This document shows, piece by piece, positions 26,946-36,695 of a DNA stretch of 58,951 bases (positions are counted from its first letter, which is position 1; each line of letters opens with the position of its first letter). The position numbers and the translations under genes are program-made. The notes beneath the pieces were generated by a model, which was not told where the DNA came from, did not search any database, and was given only the letters and a program-made list of their open reading frames with translations. The DNA is from Calditrichota bacterium (GTDB lineage: Bacteria > Zhuqueibacterota > JdFR-76 > BMS3Abin05): positions 1 through 58,951 of the forward strand of contig JAADHR010000137.1 in NCBI GenBank assembly GCA_013151735.1, read 5' to 3'.

Positions 26946-29213
26946 ATGTTAATCCGCAAAGAAGATGCCCTTGAGTATCATAGTAAGGGTCGCAAGGGAA
27001 AAATTGAGGTCAAAAACACGAAACCTTGCGCCACTCAACGGGATTTGTCAATGGCATACACCCCGGGTGTTGCTGTACCGTGCCGCGAAATTGCGAAAAA
27101 TAAAGAACTTGTTTTTGAATATACGGCCAAGGGAAATTTAGTCGCCGTTGTTTCGAATGGAACAGCCGTTTTGGGGTTGGGAGACATTGGGCCGGAGGCG
27201 GGTAAACCGGTCATGGAGGGAAAAGGGGTTCTGTTTAAGCGTTTTGCCGATGTCGATGTATTTGATATTGAAATTGACTCGCATGATCCTGATGACATTA
27301 TCAAGGTCTGCAAACTGATCGAACCTACTTTTGGAGGAATTAATCTGGAAGATATTAAGGCTCCCGAATGTTTTTATATTGAGGAAACCCTTAAAAAGGA
27401 ATTAAGTATTCCAGTTTTTCATGATGATCAGCATGGAACCGCCATTATTTCCGGGGCGGCCTTACTAAATGCTCTGGAGCTTACGGGTAAGAATATCAAA
27501 AAAATCAAAATTGTTGTAAATGGTGCAGGTGCGGCCGGGGTGGCTTGTGCCAAATTTTACATCCAATTGGGGGCCAAAAAAGAAAATATTATTATGTGTG
27601 ATTCCAAGGGCGTCATTTATAAAGGCCGAAAAGAGGGAATGAATCCTTACAAGGAGCAATTTGCGGTCGAAACAGACAAGCGGACACTGGCTGAGGCATT
27701 GGAGGGAGCGGATGTTTTTATTGGAGTCTCAGTGGCCAATGTGGTGTCGAAAGACATGGTTAAATCAATGGCCGATCATCCCATTATTTTTGCGATGGCC
27801 AATCCCGATCCGGAGATCACGTATGAAGATGCAAGGGAAGCCCGGCCGGATGTCATTATGGCCACCGGTCGATCCGACTATCCGAACCAGGTGAACAATG
27901 TGCTGGGATTCCCCTTTATTTTTAGGGGGGCTCTGGATGTTCGCGCAAAGCACATTAACGAAGAGATGAAAGTGGCGGCTGCCCATGCGTTGGCTGATCT
28001 GGCAAAGGAGGATGTCCCGGACTCCGTTATCAAGGCCTACGGCGGACAGCCGATTACATTTGGCCCGGAGTACATTATTCCAAAGCCGCTCGATCCGCGG
28101 GTGCTTTTGTGGGAGGCGCCGGCTGTGGCAAAAGCAGCAATGGACACGGGGGCTGCACGGATCCAAATTGACCTTGAAAAATACAAGGAGCGTCTGGAAG
28201 CCCTTCTGGGCCGTTCCCGTGAAATTATGAGAATCATCCTGAATAAGGCCCGCTTGAATCCCAAACGGATTGTTTATCCCGAAGGGGAAGAGGAGAAAAT
28301 CCTGCGGGCGGCACAGATTGTAGTGGATGAAAATATCGCGAGGCCTGTTCTTCTGGGTCGGGAAAAGGTGATTCGGGAAAAGGCCAAACTGCTGCATCTG
28401 GAGCTTCGGGGTGTGGAAATTGTGGACCCCTGGCATTACCCGAAACTGGAGGCGTATGTTCAGGAACTGTATCGCCTGCGCCAACGCAAGGGGGTTACAC
28501 TGGTCGAAGCCCATGAATTAATGCGCAATAAGAACTATTTTGGGTCGATGATGGTCCATTTCGGCGATGTGGACGGGTTGATCTCCGGGCTAACCATGCA
28601 CTATCCCGACACAATTCGTCCGGCTTTGCAGGTCATTGGCATGCGGGATGACGTGTCGCGGGTATCCGGCCTGTACATTATTATCGGTGAAAGCGGCGTT
28701 TACTTTTTTGCAGACACCACGGTCAACATTGAACCGACCGATGAAGAATTGGCAGAAATCGCCATTTGCTGTTCAGAAATCGCCAAGCGCTTTGATGTGG
28801 AACCGCGAGTGGCCATGCTGTCGTTTTCAAACTTTGGAAGCACCCGGCACCCGAATTCGGAAAAGGTGGCCAGAGCGGTTCAAATCATTAAATCCCGGAA
28901 ACCGAACCTCATGGTTGATGGCGAAATGCAGGCGGACACGGCGGTTGTCCATGAAATTATCGAGGGAACCTATCCCTTCAGCGATTTGAAGAAACCGGCC
29001 AATATTCTCATTTTTCCGGATCTTCAATCCGGAAATATTGGTTACAAACTGATGCAGAGAATTGGAAATGCCGATGCTATCGGTCCTATTTTAATGGGCA
29101 TGCGGCGTCCTGTGCATGTGCTCCAGCGCGGTGACGAAGTGCACGATATTGTCAACATGACAGCCATTGCCGTTGTGGACGCACAGGAACTTCCGTCGAT
29201 GCGGTGTAAATAG
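26946..29213 (+). CDS. maeB: NADP-type malic enzyme with phosphotransacetylase-like domain
   Basis: 755 residues. The N-terminal malic enzyme domain (about 1-410) converts malate to pyruvate and CO2; it has [20 protein letters not shown] and the dinucleotide fold [12 protein letters not shown]. The C-terminal phosphotransacetylase-like domain (about 425-750; GSTRHPNS and [12 protein letters not shown] segments) is regulatory in the known MaeB enzymes, binding acetyl-CoA or acetyl phosphate. It heads a unit with a receiver protein, alanine dehydrogenase and a CoA-transferase, suggesting control of the pyruvate/acetyl-CoA node. Confidence 0.95.
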   Translation: MLIRKEDALEYHSKGRKGKIEVKNTKPCATQRDLSMAYTPGVAVPCREIAKNKELVFEYTAKGNLVAVVSNGTAVLGLGDIGPEAGKPVMEGKGVLFKRFADVDVFDIEIDSHDPDDIIKVCKLIEPTFGGINLEDIKAPECFYIEETLKKELSIPVFHDDQHGTAIISGAALLNALELTGKNIKKIKIVVNGAGAAGVACAKFYIQLGAKKENIIMCDSKGVIYKGRKEGMNPYKEQFAVETDKRTLAEALEGADVFIGVSVANVVSKDMVKSMADHPIIFAMANPDPEITYEDAREARPDVIMATGRSDYPNQVNNVLGFPFIFRGALDVRAKHINEEMKVAAAHALADLAKEDVPDSVIKAYGGQPITFGPEYIIPKPLDPRVLLWEAPAVAKAAMDTGAARIQIDLEKYKERLEALLGRSREIMRIILNKARLNPKRIVYPEGEEEKILRAAQIVVDENIARPVLLGREKVIREKAKLLHLELRGVEIVDPWHYPKLEAYVQELYRLRQRKGVTLVEAHELMRNKNYFGSMMVHFGDVDGLISGLTMHYPDTIRPALQVIGMRDDVSRVSGLYIIIGESGVYFFADTTVNIEPTDEELAEIAICCSEIAKRFDVEPRVAMLSFSNFGSTRHPNSEKVARAVQIIKSRKPNLMVDGEMQADTAVVHEIIEGTYPFSDLKKPANILIFPDLQSGNIGYKLMQRIGNADAIGPILMGMRRPVHVLQRGDEVHDIVNMTAIAVVDAQELPSMRCK

Positions 29214-29235
29214 ATCAAATCCAAATGAAAAAAAT

Positions 29236-29258
29236 GGAAGCCGGTTTTGCCGGCTTCC
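29236..29258 (+). other. Intercistronic stem-loop
   Basis: GGAAGCCGG (29236-29244) pairs with CCGGCTTCC (29250-29258) around TTTTG. No U-tract follows on the plus strand, so it is more likely an mRNA-stabilising or partial attenuating hairpin between maeB and the receiver gene. On the minus strand a T-rich stretch follows, but no minus-strand gene needs it. Confidence 0.6.
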
Positions 29259-29282
29259 AGAATTTAATTGGAGGTGATGTTT

Positions 29283-29642
29283 ATGAAAAAAATCCTCGTT
29301 GTGGAGGATGAAGATAGCCTTCGGTTGCTGTACCAACAGGAATTGGAGCAGGAAGGCTATGAGGTTGTGACCGTCGAATCGGGCGAAAAGGCCATTGAGG
29401 TGCTGGAATCCGGGCCGATTGACCTGGTGGTTCTGGACATCCGTTTGACGGGAATGAATGGCCTGGAAGCTCTGGAAGAGATGTTATTGAAGAATCGAAA
29501 TCTGAAGGTCATCATCAACACAGCTTATGCCAACTACAAAGATGATTTCAGCTCGTGGTTAGCCGATGCATATTTGATTAAGTCGTCCGATTTGAGCGAA
29601 TTAAAAGAAACCATTAAGAATCTACTGGAAGACAAGGAATAG
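29283..29642 (+). CDS. Stand-alone receiver-domain response regulator
   Basis: 119 residues, a single CheY-like receiver. The acidic pocket (VEDEDS), phospho-acceptor Asp in LVVLDIRL, conserved Thr in INTAY and Lys in YLIKSSD are all present, so phosphorylation is expected. The start at 29283 follows GGAGGT. There is no output domain and no kinase in the window. It lies between maeB and ald, 10 bases before ald, so it may regulate or be regulated with central carbon metabolism, which is inference. Confidence 0.93.
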   Translation: MKKILVVEDEDSLRLLYQQELEQEGYEVVTVESGEKAIEVLESGPIDLVVLDIRLTGMNGLEALEEMLLKNRNLKVIINTAYANYKDDFSSWLADAYLIKSSDLSELKETIKNLLEDKE

Positions 29643-29652
29643 GACATCTCTC

Positions 29653-30768
29653 ATGAACGTTGGCGTTCTGAAGGAGGATTTTCAAAAAGAGGGCCGGGTG
29701 GCTCTGATTCCGGCCACAGTAAAGGCCCTTGTTTTGAGAGGGCATGCCGTTTTTGTGGAATCAAAGGCCGGCACCAAGAGCCGATTTCAGGATGAGGACT
29801 ACATCAAAGAGGGGGCCCAAATTGTTTATTCCAGCGATGAAATCTTTGGTCGCTCGGATATTTTGCTGAAGGTGGCGCCGCCCACCCTGGAAGAATATCA
29901 GAAAATGAAAGAAGGGCAGATTGTTTTTTCGGCGTTTAATCTGGCCATTGCCCGCCCGGAAGCCATCAAATTATTGCTCAATAAACACATTGCAGCCATC
30001 GGCTACGAAATTATTCAGGAGGACGACGGGACCCTGCCCATTTTAATTCCCATGAGTGAGATTGCAGGTCAGATGAGCATCCTGTCGGCTTCCCAGTATT
30101 TACAATCCAATTATGAAGGAAGGGGGGTGTTGCTGGGGGGAGTTGCCGGGGTTCCGCCTGCGATGGTTGTTATTCTCGGAGCCGGTGTGGCCGGCACCTG
30201 TGCGGCCCGGACCGCCCTTGGGCTGGGGGCCCAGGTCATCATGCTGGATCGGGATATCAATCGTCTGCGGCGTATCGGGGAGCTTTTTCAGCGGCGTGTC
30301 ATTACGAGTGTGTCGAACCATTATAACATTGAAAAGGCCGTTAAGTTTGCCGATGTGCTGATCGGGGCCGTTTTGGTTCCAGGGCAGCGGGCACCTGTCC
30401 TCGTAAAACGGGAAATGGTTCGATCCATGCGTCCCAAGTCCATTATTATTGATATCTCAATTGATCAGGGCGGATGCGTTGAAACCTCTCGTCCCATAAC
30501 CATTTACGATCCTCCGTATCTTGAGGAAAATGTGTTGCACTTTCCGGTACCCAATATGCCTGCCATGGTTTCCCGTACGGCAACGTACGCCCTGTCCAAT
30601 GCCTTTTTGTCCTATTTATTGCAGGTTGTTGAGATGGGACTTGAGCAGGCTCTTCAGAAAAATCGTGCCCTCTTCAGGGGTGTTTACACGTACAAGGGGT
30701 TCCTGGTGAATAAAAATCTTTCGGAAGCGTTTCATCTTCCGTTCAAATCTCTTGGGTCTATTTTATAG
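29653..30768 (+). CDS. ald: Alanine dehydrogenase
   Basis: 371 residues. It interconverts L-alanine with pyruvate and ammonia using NAD. The N-terminal AlaDh/PNT domain begins MNVGVLKEDFQKEGRVAL; the NAD fold has VILGAGVAGTCAA near 175; the substrate-region DQGGCVETSRPIT and the HFPVPNMPAMVSRTA segment are typical. Length is right for Ald rather than for transhydrogenase alpha. It follows the receiver gene by 10 bases and precedes the CoA-transferase by 15. Confidence 0.93.
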   Translation: MNVGVLKEDFQKEGRVALIPATVKALVLRGHAVFVESKAGTKSRFQDEDYIKEGAQIVYSSDEIFGRSDILLKVAPPTLEEYQKMKEGQIVFSAFNLAIARPEAIKLLLNKHIAAIGYEIIQEDDGTLPILIPMSEIAGQMSILSASQYLQSNYEGRGVLLGGVAGVPPAMVVILGAGVAGTCAARTALGLGAQVIMLDRDINRLRRIGELFQRRVITSVSNHYNIEKAVKFADVLIGAVLVPGQRAPVLVKREMVRSMRPKSIIIDISIDQGGCVETSRPITIYDPPYLEENVLHFPVPNMPAMVSRTATYALSNAFLSYLLQVVEMGLEQALQKNRALFRGVYTYKGFLVNKNLSEAFHLPFKSLGSIL

Positions 30769-30783
30769 GAACGGCATTTATTT

Positions 30784-32076
30784 ATGAGTTGGATTTACCA
30801 GTATCGCGAAAAAGTGGTTTCTCCCGAAGAAGCTGTTTCGGTCATAAAAAGCGGCGATCGCATTTACATGTCGGGGAATGCGGCGACTCCCTACATCTTG
30901 CTGCATGCCCTCGCCAAACGAAAAGACGAACTGAAAAATGTGGAAATCACGCACGTCCTGCTTCTTGGGGACGACCCGCTTTCCGGGCCCGGGATGGAAG
31001 GACACTTCCGCCATCGCTCGCTGTTTGTCGGACCGGCAGATCGGAAAGCAGTGAATGAGGGGCGGGCGGACTATGTTCCGGTTTTTTTGTATGAAATTCC
31101 CGATCTCTTCTCTTCCGGAATTTTACCCATTGACGTGGCTATTGTACACACCTCTCCTCCGGATGAACACGGCTTCCTGTCCTACGGTGTTGAAACGGTG
31201 GCCACGAAGGGAGCCGTAGAAAACGCCAAATGTGTCATCGCCCAGGTCAATGAAAAAATGCTTCTGGGAGATGCCTTTGTTCATATTTCGCGCGTCTCCA
31301 AAATTGTGGAGGTCTCGGAGGATTTACCGACTCTGGAATTGGGAGAATTCTCGGAAGTCGAAAAGAAGATTGGCCGTTCGATTGCAAACTTGGTGGAAGA
31401 CGGCTCCACTATTCAGTTGGGCATTGGCGGCATTCCCAACGCCGTGCTGTTCTTTTTGAAGGATAAACGGGATCTGGGAATCCATTCGGAGATGTGTTCC
31501 GACGGCATGATGGAAGCCATCGAAGCCGGGGTTGTGACCGGCGCCAAAAAGACACTCCACCGGGGCAAAGTCATTGCCACGTTCATTATGGGGACCCAGA
31601 AATTGTACGATTTTGTTGACAACAACCCCGTTTTTGAACTTCATCCGGTCAATTACACGAATGACCCCTTCGTGATTGCCCAGAATGAAAAAATGGTGGC
31701 CGTGAACTCCGCACTGGAAATCGATCTGACCGGTCAGGTGTGCTCCGATTCCATCGGCTACCAGATTTACTCCGGATTTGGCGGGCAGGTGGACTTCATC
31801 CGTGGAGCGGCCCGCTCAAAAGGAGGAAAGCCGATTATTGCCCTGCGCTCGACGGCAAAGAATGATACCATTTCGCGAATTGTTCCCCATCTAAAAGAAG
31901 GTGCCGGTGTGGTTACCTCGCGCGGCGACGTGCACTATGTGGTTACCGAATATGGCGTGGCCTATCTGCATGGGAAAAGCATTCGTGAACGGGCGGAGGC
32001 GCTCATTAACATAGCCCATCCCAAATTCAGGGAAGAATTGCTTCGATTTGCAAAGGAAAAACACTACATTCCCTGA
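30784..32076 (+). CDS. Acetyl-CoA hydrolase/transferase family enzyme (4-hydroxybutyrate CoA-transferase-like)
   Basis: 430 residues, family I CoA-transferase. The likely catalytic Glu is 236 in HSEMCSDG. Typical glycine-rich segments are GIGGIPNAVL near 218 and SGFGGQVDFIRGAARS near 330. Such enzymes move CoA between acetyl-CoA and short organic acids such as 4-hydroxybutyrate or succinate. With malic enzyme and alanine dehydrogenase upstream, a role in acetate/amino-acid fermentation is likely. Exact substrate cannot be told. Confidence 0.87.
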   Translation: MSWIYQYREKVVSPEEAVSVIKSGDRIYMSGNAATPYILLHALAKRKDELKNVEITHVLLLGDDPLSGPGMEGHFRHRSLFVGPADRKAVNEGRADYVPVFLYEIPDLFSSGILPIDVAIVHTSPPDEHGFLSYGVETVATKGAVENAKCVIAQVNEKMLLGDAFVHISRVSKIVEVSEDLPTLELGEFSEVEKKIGRSIANLVEDGSTIQLGIGGIPNAVLFFLKDKRDLGIHSEMCSDGMMEAIEAGVVTGAKKTLHRGKVIATFIMGTQKLYDFVDNNPVFELHPVNYTNDPFVIAQNEKMVAVNSALEIDLTGQVCSDSIGYQIYSGFGGQVDFIRGAARSKGGKPIIALRSTAKNDTISRIVPHLKEGAGVVTSRGDVHYVVTEYGVAYLHGKSIRERAEALINIAHPKFREELLRFAKEKHYIP

Positions 32077-32121
32077 AATCCTACCATTTTTGACCGTTTT
32101 ACCGGCATTATTTATTAATTC

Positions 32122-32264
32122 TTGCCACGAAGACCCCAAAACACGAAGATTATTAGAATTAAAACAAGTAACTTTTCGAAACTCAATTTATTTTGCCCGT
32201 TTTTTTGTTTTAATGAATAGTCATCTATCCTTATGTTTTTTATCCCTTTGTGCTTTCGTGGCAA
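32122..32264. repeat. Family B inverted-repeat element, copy 2
   Basis: 143 bp with terminal inverted repeats: TTGCCACGAAG at left, CTTTCGTGGCAA at right (10 bp perfect at the tips). Inside the left end a second CACGAAG is present and inside the right end CTTTGTG, so the arms continue imperfectly. Same organisation and size as the element at 14943-15082. An open frame that crosses it (32048-32314) is not credible. Confidence 0.65.
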
Positions 32265-32586
32265 ATGAATTTTTCTGGTCAAAAAACCTGTCAATAAAAA
32301 TGATGACGGTTTAGTGAAAATGACCCAAAATGAAGGCAGGGGAAGTGTCCTCTAAAAAGAGGGGATTTAGGGGTGTGTTTTGTGTTTGCCTTGAATGTCT
32401 TCGAGTTAAGACAGAGAATTCCCCCAGAAGTGCATCAGGAATGATTCCAATTTTTTATTGATTCAAACCGATATTTTGGTTACTTTAAATAGGATTTGGG
32501 TTGAACTGCTGTGGCGAATTACGGCAGGTGAATTTGTGGATTTTGAGTTGATTTATTCGGCATTTTTTTAACAGAGATAAATAAAA
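32265..32586. other. Intergenic stretch between two repeats
   Basis: About 320 bases without a credible gene. A short hairpin-like segment, CCTCT-AAAA-AGAGG, occurs at 32349-32362 next to a G-rich run. Otherwise AT-rich with no recognised site. Confidence 0.5.
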
Positions 32587-32698
32587 GAGTTCACTCTAAA
32601 AACCACGAATTACACAAATTACGCCAATTTAATTTCACTAAAATCAATTCGTGAAAATTCGTAAAATTAGTGGGCAGAGGCTTTTTAGAGCAGACTCA
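32587..32698. repeat. Family A gene-end repeat, copy 2
   Basis: A 112-bp copy with good inverted ends: GAGTTCACTCTAAAAA at the left and TTTTTAGAGCAGACTC at the right. The middle contains CCACGAATTACACAAATTACG facing TTCGTGAAAATTCGTAAAATTAG, so the whole element can fold as a long hairpin. The final A is the first base of the queG start codon. Confidence 0.8.
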
Positions 32699-33768
32699 TG
32701 ACGATTTCCGATGAGACCGATTGGGCGGGGGCAACATCCAGAATAAAATCCCTTTTCCAAAAACTGGGGTGCACTCTGGTCGGGGTGGCTCCGGTTAAAG
32801 AGTTTCCTGAATTGGCGTTCTTTGAAACCTGGTTGAATCGCGGATTTGCGGGAGAAATGGCCTACCTGCAGCGGCATCTGGAAAAATCCAAGGAGCCGCG
32901 AAAAATACTGCCTTCTGTAAAAACGGTGTTGGTTTGCGGGCAGAATTACAACACGGCCTACCCGCGTTCCACGTCTGTCCGGAAGAAAAAATCCCGCGGG
33001 TGGATTTCCCGGTATGCCTGGGGCGAGGACTACCATGATGTCCTCAAAGCCATTTTGGTGAAGGGTGCGGAGGCGCTTCGAGATGTTTATCCCGACCTTG
33101 AATTTAAGGTGTATGTGGATACCGGGCCCACACGGGACAGGGTTTGGGCAAAGTATGCGGGACTCGGTTGGTTTGGGAAAAACAGTTGTTTGATCAACCC
33201 CAAAATAGGGTCCTATTTTTTTGTGGGTGAAATACTGTGGAACCTGCCGCTTTTGACCGATCAACCGGTTGCCGATCGCTGCGGAACATGCACCCGCTGC
33301 ATCGAGAGTTGTCCCACGCAGGCCATTGTGGAAAACGGGGTGGTGGATTCCCGAAGGTGTATTTCCTATTTGACCATTGAATTGAAGGGCAGCATCCCGG
33401 AAGAGATGAGAGAAAAGATTGGCAATCACATTTTCGGATGCGACATTTGTCAGGATGTGTGTCCCTGGAACCGAAGTGCACCTGTGAGTGATTTTTCGTA
33501 TTATCAGCCGCGGCCCGAATTTTTCAACCCCGATTTAAAGGACATTTACCGGACGGTTCGGGAAAATTTCAGCCAGGCCTTTCGGAAATCAGCGATGAAA
33601 CGCACCAAAAAGAGGGGGTTGCTTCGCAACCTTGCCGTGGCGATGGGCAATTCAGGGAATATATCGTTTGTTTCGGATTTAGAAGAATTAAGGGAATGGG
33701 ACGAGCCGGTTGTACAAGAACACGCCGAATGGGCCTTGCAAAAACTGGAAAATCAAATAGAAAAATAG
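32698..33768 (+). CDS. queG: Epoxyqueuosine reductase QueG
   Basis: 356 residues. Last step of tRNA queuosine synthesis, a B12-dependent reduction of epoxyqueuosine. The N-terminal part has DTGPTRDRVWAKYAGLGWFGKN, a family hallmark with the catalytic Asp. Two [4Fe-4S] motifs follow: CGTCTRCIESCP near 200 and CDICQDVCPW near 250. A short C-terminal helical (HEAT-like) region closes the protein. The ATG overlaps the end of a repeat and has no ribosome binding site, so the original 5-prime end may have been displaced by insertion. Confidence 0.93.
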   Translation: MTISDETDWAGATSRIKSLFQKLGCTLVGVAPVKEFPELAFFETWLNRGFAGEMAYLQRHLEKSKEPRKILPSVKTVLVCGQNYNTAYPRSTSVRKKKSRGWISRYAWGEDYHDVLKAILVKGAEALRDVYPDLEFKVYVDTGPTRDRVWAKYAGLGWFGKNSCLINPKIGSYFFVGEILWNLPLLTDQPVADRCGTCTRCIESCPTQAIVENGVVDSRRCISYLTIELKGSIPEEMREKIGNHIFGCDICQDVCPWNRSAPVSDFSYYQPRPEFFNPDLKDIYRTVRENFSQAFRKSAMKRTKKRGLLRNLAVAMGNSGNISFVSDLEELREWDEPVVQEHAEWALQKLENQIEK

Positions 33769-33784
33769 AGAAATGTTGAGGTAA

Positions 33785-36661
33785 ATGAACATGGTGGATT
33801 CGAAAAAGGTTGCGTCTGATTTAAGGGAATTGATTCAGGGAGATGTTCAATTTGATGAGATTTCGCGGGTGCTCTTCAGCACGGCCGCGTGCATGTACCA
33901 GATCAAGCCCATGGGGGTCGTGGCACCGAAGGACAAAAGTGATGTGATTCAAATTGTGCGCTACGCACATGAAAATAATATTCCCATCACACCGCGGGGA
34001 GCCGGGTCCAGCCTGGCGGGACAGGCGCTGAGCTCGGGAATTATTATTGATTTTACAAAATATATGAACCAGATTTTGGAGATCAATGAAGAGAAAAATT
34101 TTGTTCGTGTTCAACCGGGGGCCATTTTTGGGAATTTGCTTGCGGCGTTGAAGCCTTACCGGAAATTTTTTCCGCCCGATCCGTCCAGCGGCAAGTTTTG
34201 CACGCTTGGCGGAATGGTGGCCAACAATTCCGGGGGAGCCCACTCTGTAAAATACGGGACGACGAAAGACCATGTTCTGGAACTCGAAGTGGTTCTGTCG
34301 AATGGAGAGTTGATTCAAACCAAACCGATTCCTGCCTCCAATGGAACGGTGAAATCGCCGTATCCGGAAAACAGTTTTGCATCCACGGTTTTTGAAAAAG
34401 CCTACCAGATTATTTCCAGTCACAAGACTGTTATCGATAAGCATACACCGAATGTTTCCAAAAATGCCAGCGGCTACAACCTAAAAGAAACGGTGACTCA
34501 CGGAAGCTACGATTGGTCAAAATTGTTTACCGGTTCGGAAGGAACCCTGGGCGTGGTGACGGAAATGACGCTCCGCTTAACGGATTTACCCCGGGAACGG
34601 GCTGCTCTTCTGGCGTATTTTGACAGCCTGGACAAGGCAGGCCAGGCGTTGGTGAAAATACTGAAAAGCGGTCCGAGCGCTCTGGAAATTATGGACCGCT
34701 ATTTCTTTGATTTTGTGCGGGAAAATGATCCCCATTTTGATGAAATGCTGCCCAAAAATCTGGAAGCGGCGCTTTTGATCGAATACGAGGGGGACACCCT
34801 TGAGACCGTCAGGGAGCAAATTGAAGCCCAGGAGAAAGCGCTCATCCGGGAGACAAAACTGGCATTTGGGGCAGAAGCGGCCTACGATCCTGCCGAGCAA
34901 GCCAGGCTCTGGGCCGTGCGGAGCTCGGCCTGGTCGCTGATTAACAAAGTGAAAGGACGCCGCCGGCCGCAGAATTTTATCGACGATGTTGCGGTGGATC
35001 CCGCCAAAATACCGGAGTATCTTCGGGGTCTTTACAAAATCTTTGCCAAGTACGACGTGGTTGCCATCAATTACGGCCATGCCGGAAACGGGAATATTCA
35101 CGTCAATCCGCTTCTGGATTTGAAGGATCCGGCCGATCTGGAACGCCTGCGCGGACTGGCAAAAGACGTGGCGGAATTGGGAATCTCCCTTGGCGGAACT
35201 ATTTCGGGCGAGCACGGGGACGGCCTTGTGCGGTCTCCGTTTTTAAAGTCTTTGTGGGGGCCGGTTTACGATTATTTCGAAGAAATCAAGGCCCTTTTTG
35301 ATCCTCAAAACATCATGAATCCCGGAAAAATTGCCGGTCCCCTGAAGTTTCGTATGGATGAAAATCTTCGGTACGGGGAAACCTACAAGCGGGTTAAAAC
35401 AAACACGTATTTTGATCTGGAAGAGCTTCAGGATGAAATAGAAAAATGCCACGGCTGCGGTACCTGTTTATCCTATTGCCCAATGGCCCTGGAATTAAAA
35501 GAAGAAGCGGCTGCTGCACGTGCGAAGGCCAATCTGTTGCGGCATGTGATTTCAGGCCGGCTGGATTCCTCGTATCTTTTAAACGACGATTTTAAACGGG
35601 TCATCGATACCTGTTACAATTGCAAACTCTGCCTGACCGAATGTCCCACAAATGTGGATATTCCAAGGATTGCCATTGAGGCCCGAACCTACTATGTGGA
35701 ACACAAGGGACAGACGTTTCAAAATAAGGTACTGGAGCAGTCTACTCTCAACTCAAAAGTAAACAGCCTGTTATCACCGGTTTCAAATTGGGTCCTGAAA
35801 ATACCGATTACACGAACTGTAATGGAAGCCGTTGTGGGCATCCACCACGAGCGGGTTTTCCCGGAATTTCGGCGGCCCTCACTGGAGGCCTGGGCACGGA
35901 AATACAAACCCGTCGACGGCAAGAGAAAAGTCGTCTATTTTGCCGGCTGCTTTGCCAATTTCAATGATGTGGACGGTGAAGGGCGGGCAACGGTTCAGGT
36001 TCTGGAAAAAAATCACGTGCGGGTTGTCATTCCCAAGTTTAAGGACAGTGGTGTGGCAAAAATTACCCTGGGCGATCGGAAATCCGTCAAAGGGGATGCC
36101 GAGTACAACATCCGGATCATGAAATATTACATAGAACAGGGGTACGATATTGTGGCCAGTTCCGCCAGCCCGGGCCTGGTTATTAAGCGAGATTGGCCCG
36201 AGATGCTGGGAACGGCCGACGCCCGGCTGGTGTCGGAGCACACCTACGACATTCACGAATATCTGTGGAAATTGTATCAGGAGGGGGATTTAAATACGGA
36301 TTTCCGTCCGATTCACAAACGGGTCGTTTACCACAATCCCTGCCATTTAAAGGCGCAAAACATTATGCAGGAACCGATCGAATTACTCAAACTGATCCCG
36401 GAACTGGAGGTCGTGGAAATTGAAGACTCCTGTTGTGGAATTGCCGGGACATTTGGGTTCAAAAAACAAAATTTTGAACTTTCCATGAACATCGGAAAGC
36501 GGCTTTTTGAGAATATCAAAAATGCCGAACCCGAATGGATTACCACCGGATGCGGGACCTGCAACGTTCAGATTAAGCAGGGAGTGGGCCAGGAGGTGCT
36601 GCACCCGATGAGCATCCTCAGGGAAGCCTACGGATTGGACAAAACGTCTCCGACACTTTAA
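33785..36661 (+). CDS. FAD-linked oxidase fused to Fe-S/CCG electron-transfer module
   Basis: 958 residues. The N-terminal FAD_binding_4 domain has RGAGSSLAGQ (71-80) and CTLGGMVANNSGG (139-151), then an FAD-oxidase C-terminal domain to about 525 with the HAGNGNIHVNP segment and GGTISGEHGDG. Two [4Fe-4S] motifs follow: Cys555, 558, 561, 565 and Cys610, 613, 616, 620. Two CCG domains end the protein (YFAGCFANF near 718; HNPCH and SCCGIAGTFG later). This is the D-lactate/glycolate dehydrogenase plus GlpC-like architecture. It probably oxidises a 2-hydroxy acid and passes electrons to the quinone pool. It starts 16 bases after queG, with GAGGT upstream. Confidence 0.9.
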   Translation: MNMVDSKKVASDLRELIQGDVQFDEISRVLFSTAACMYQIKPMGVVAPKDKSDVIQIVRYAHENNIPITPRGAGSSLAGQALSSGIIIDFTKYMNQILEINEEKNFVRVQPGAIFGNLLAALKPYRKFFPPDPSSGKFCTLGGMVANNSGGAHSVKYGTTKDHVLELEVVLSNGELIQTKPIPASNGTVKSPYPENSFASTVFEKAYQIISSHKTVIDKHTPNVSKNASGYNLKETVTHGSYDWSKLFTGSEGTLGVVTEMTLRLTDLPRERAALLAYFDSLDKAGQALVKILKSGPSALEIMDRYFFDFVRENDPHFDEMLPKNLEAALLIEYEGDTLETVREQIEAQEKALIRETKLAFGAEAAYDPAEQARLWAVRSSAWSLINKVKGRRRPQNFIDDVAVDPAKIPEYLRGLYKIFAKYDVVAINYGHAGNGNIHVNPLLDLKDPADLERLRGLAKDVAELGISLGGTISGEHGDGLVRSPFLKSLWGPVYDYFEEIKALFDPQNIMNPGKIAGPLKFRMDENLRYGETYKRVKTNTYFDLEELQDEIEKCHGCGTCLSYCPMALELKEEAAAARAKANLLRHVISGRLDSSYLLNDDFKRVIDTCYNCKLCLTECPTNVDIPRIAIEARTYYVEHKGQTFQNKVLEQSTLNSKVNSLLSPVSNWVLKIPITRTVMEAVVGIHHERVFPEFRRPSLEAWARKYKPVDGKRKVVYFAGCFANFNDVDGEGRATVQVLEKNHVRVVIPKFKDSGVAKITLGDRKSVKGDAEYNIRIMKYYIEQGYDIVASSASPGLVIKRDWPEMLGTADARLVSEHTYDIHEYLWKLYQEGDLNTDFRPIHKRVVYHNPCHLKAQNIMQEPIELLKLIPELEVVEIEDSCCGIAGTFGFKKQNFELSMNIGKRLFENIKNAEPEWITTGCGTCNVQIKQGVGQEVLHPMSILREAYGLDKTSPTL

Positions 36662-36695
36662 AAGTGCCGGGAACATTACTAGTTGAAAGAAAAAG

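Noticed and set aside
32048-32314. 88-residue open frame after the CoA-transferase gene
   Set aside because: It starts inside that gene and runs through the family B repeat; composition is accidental.
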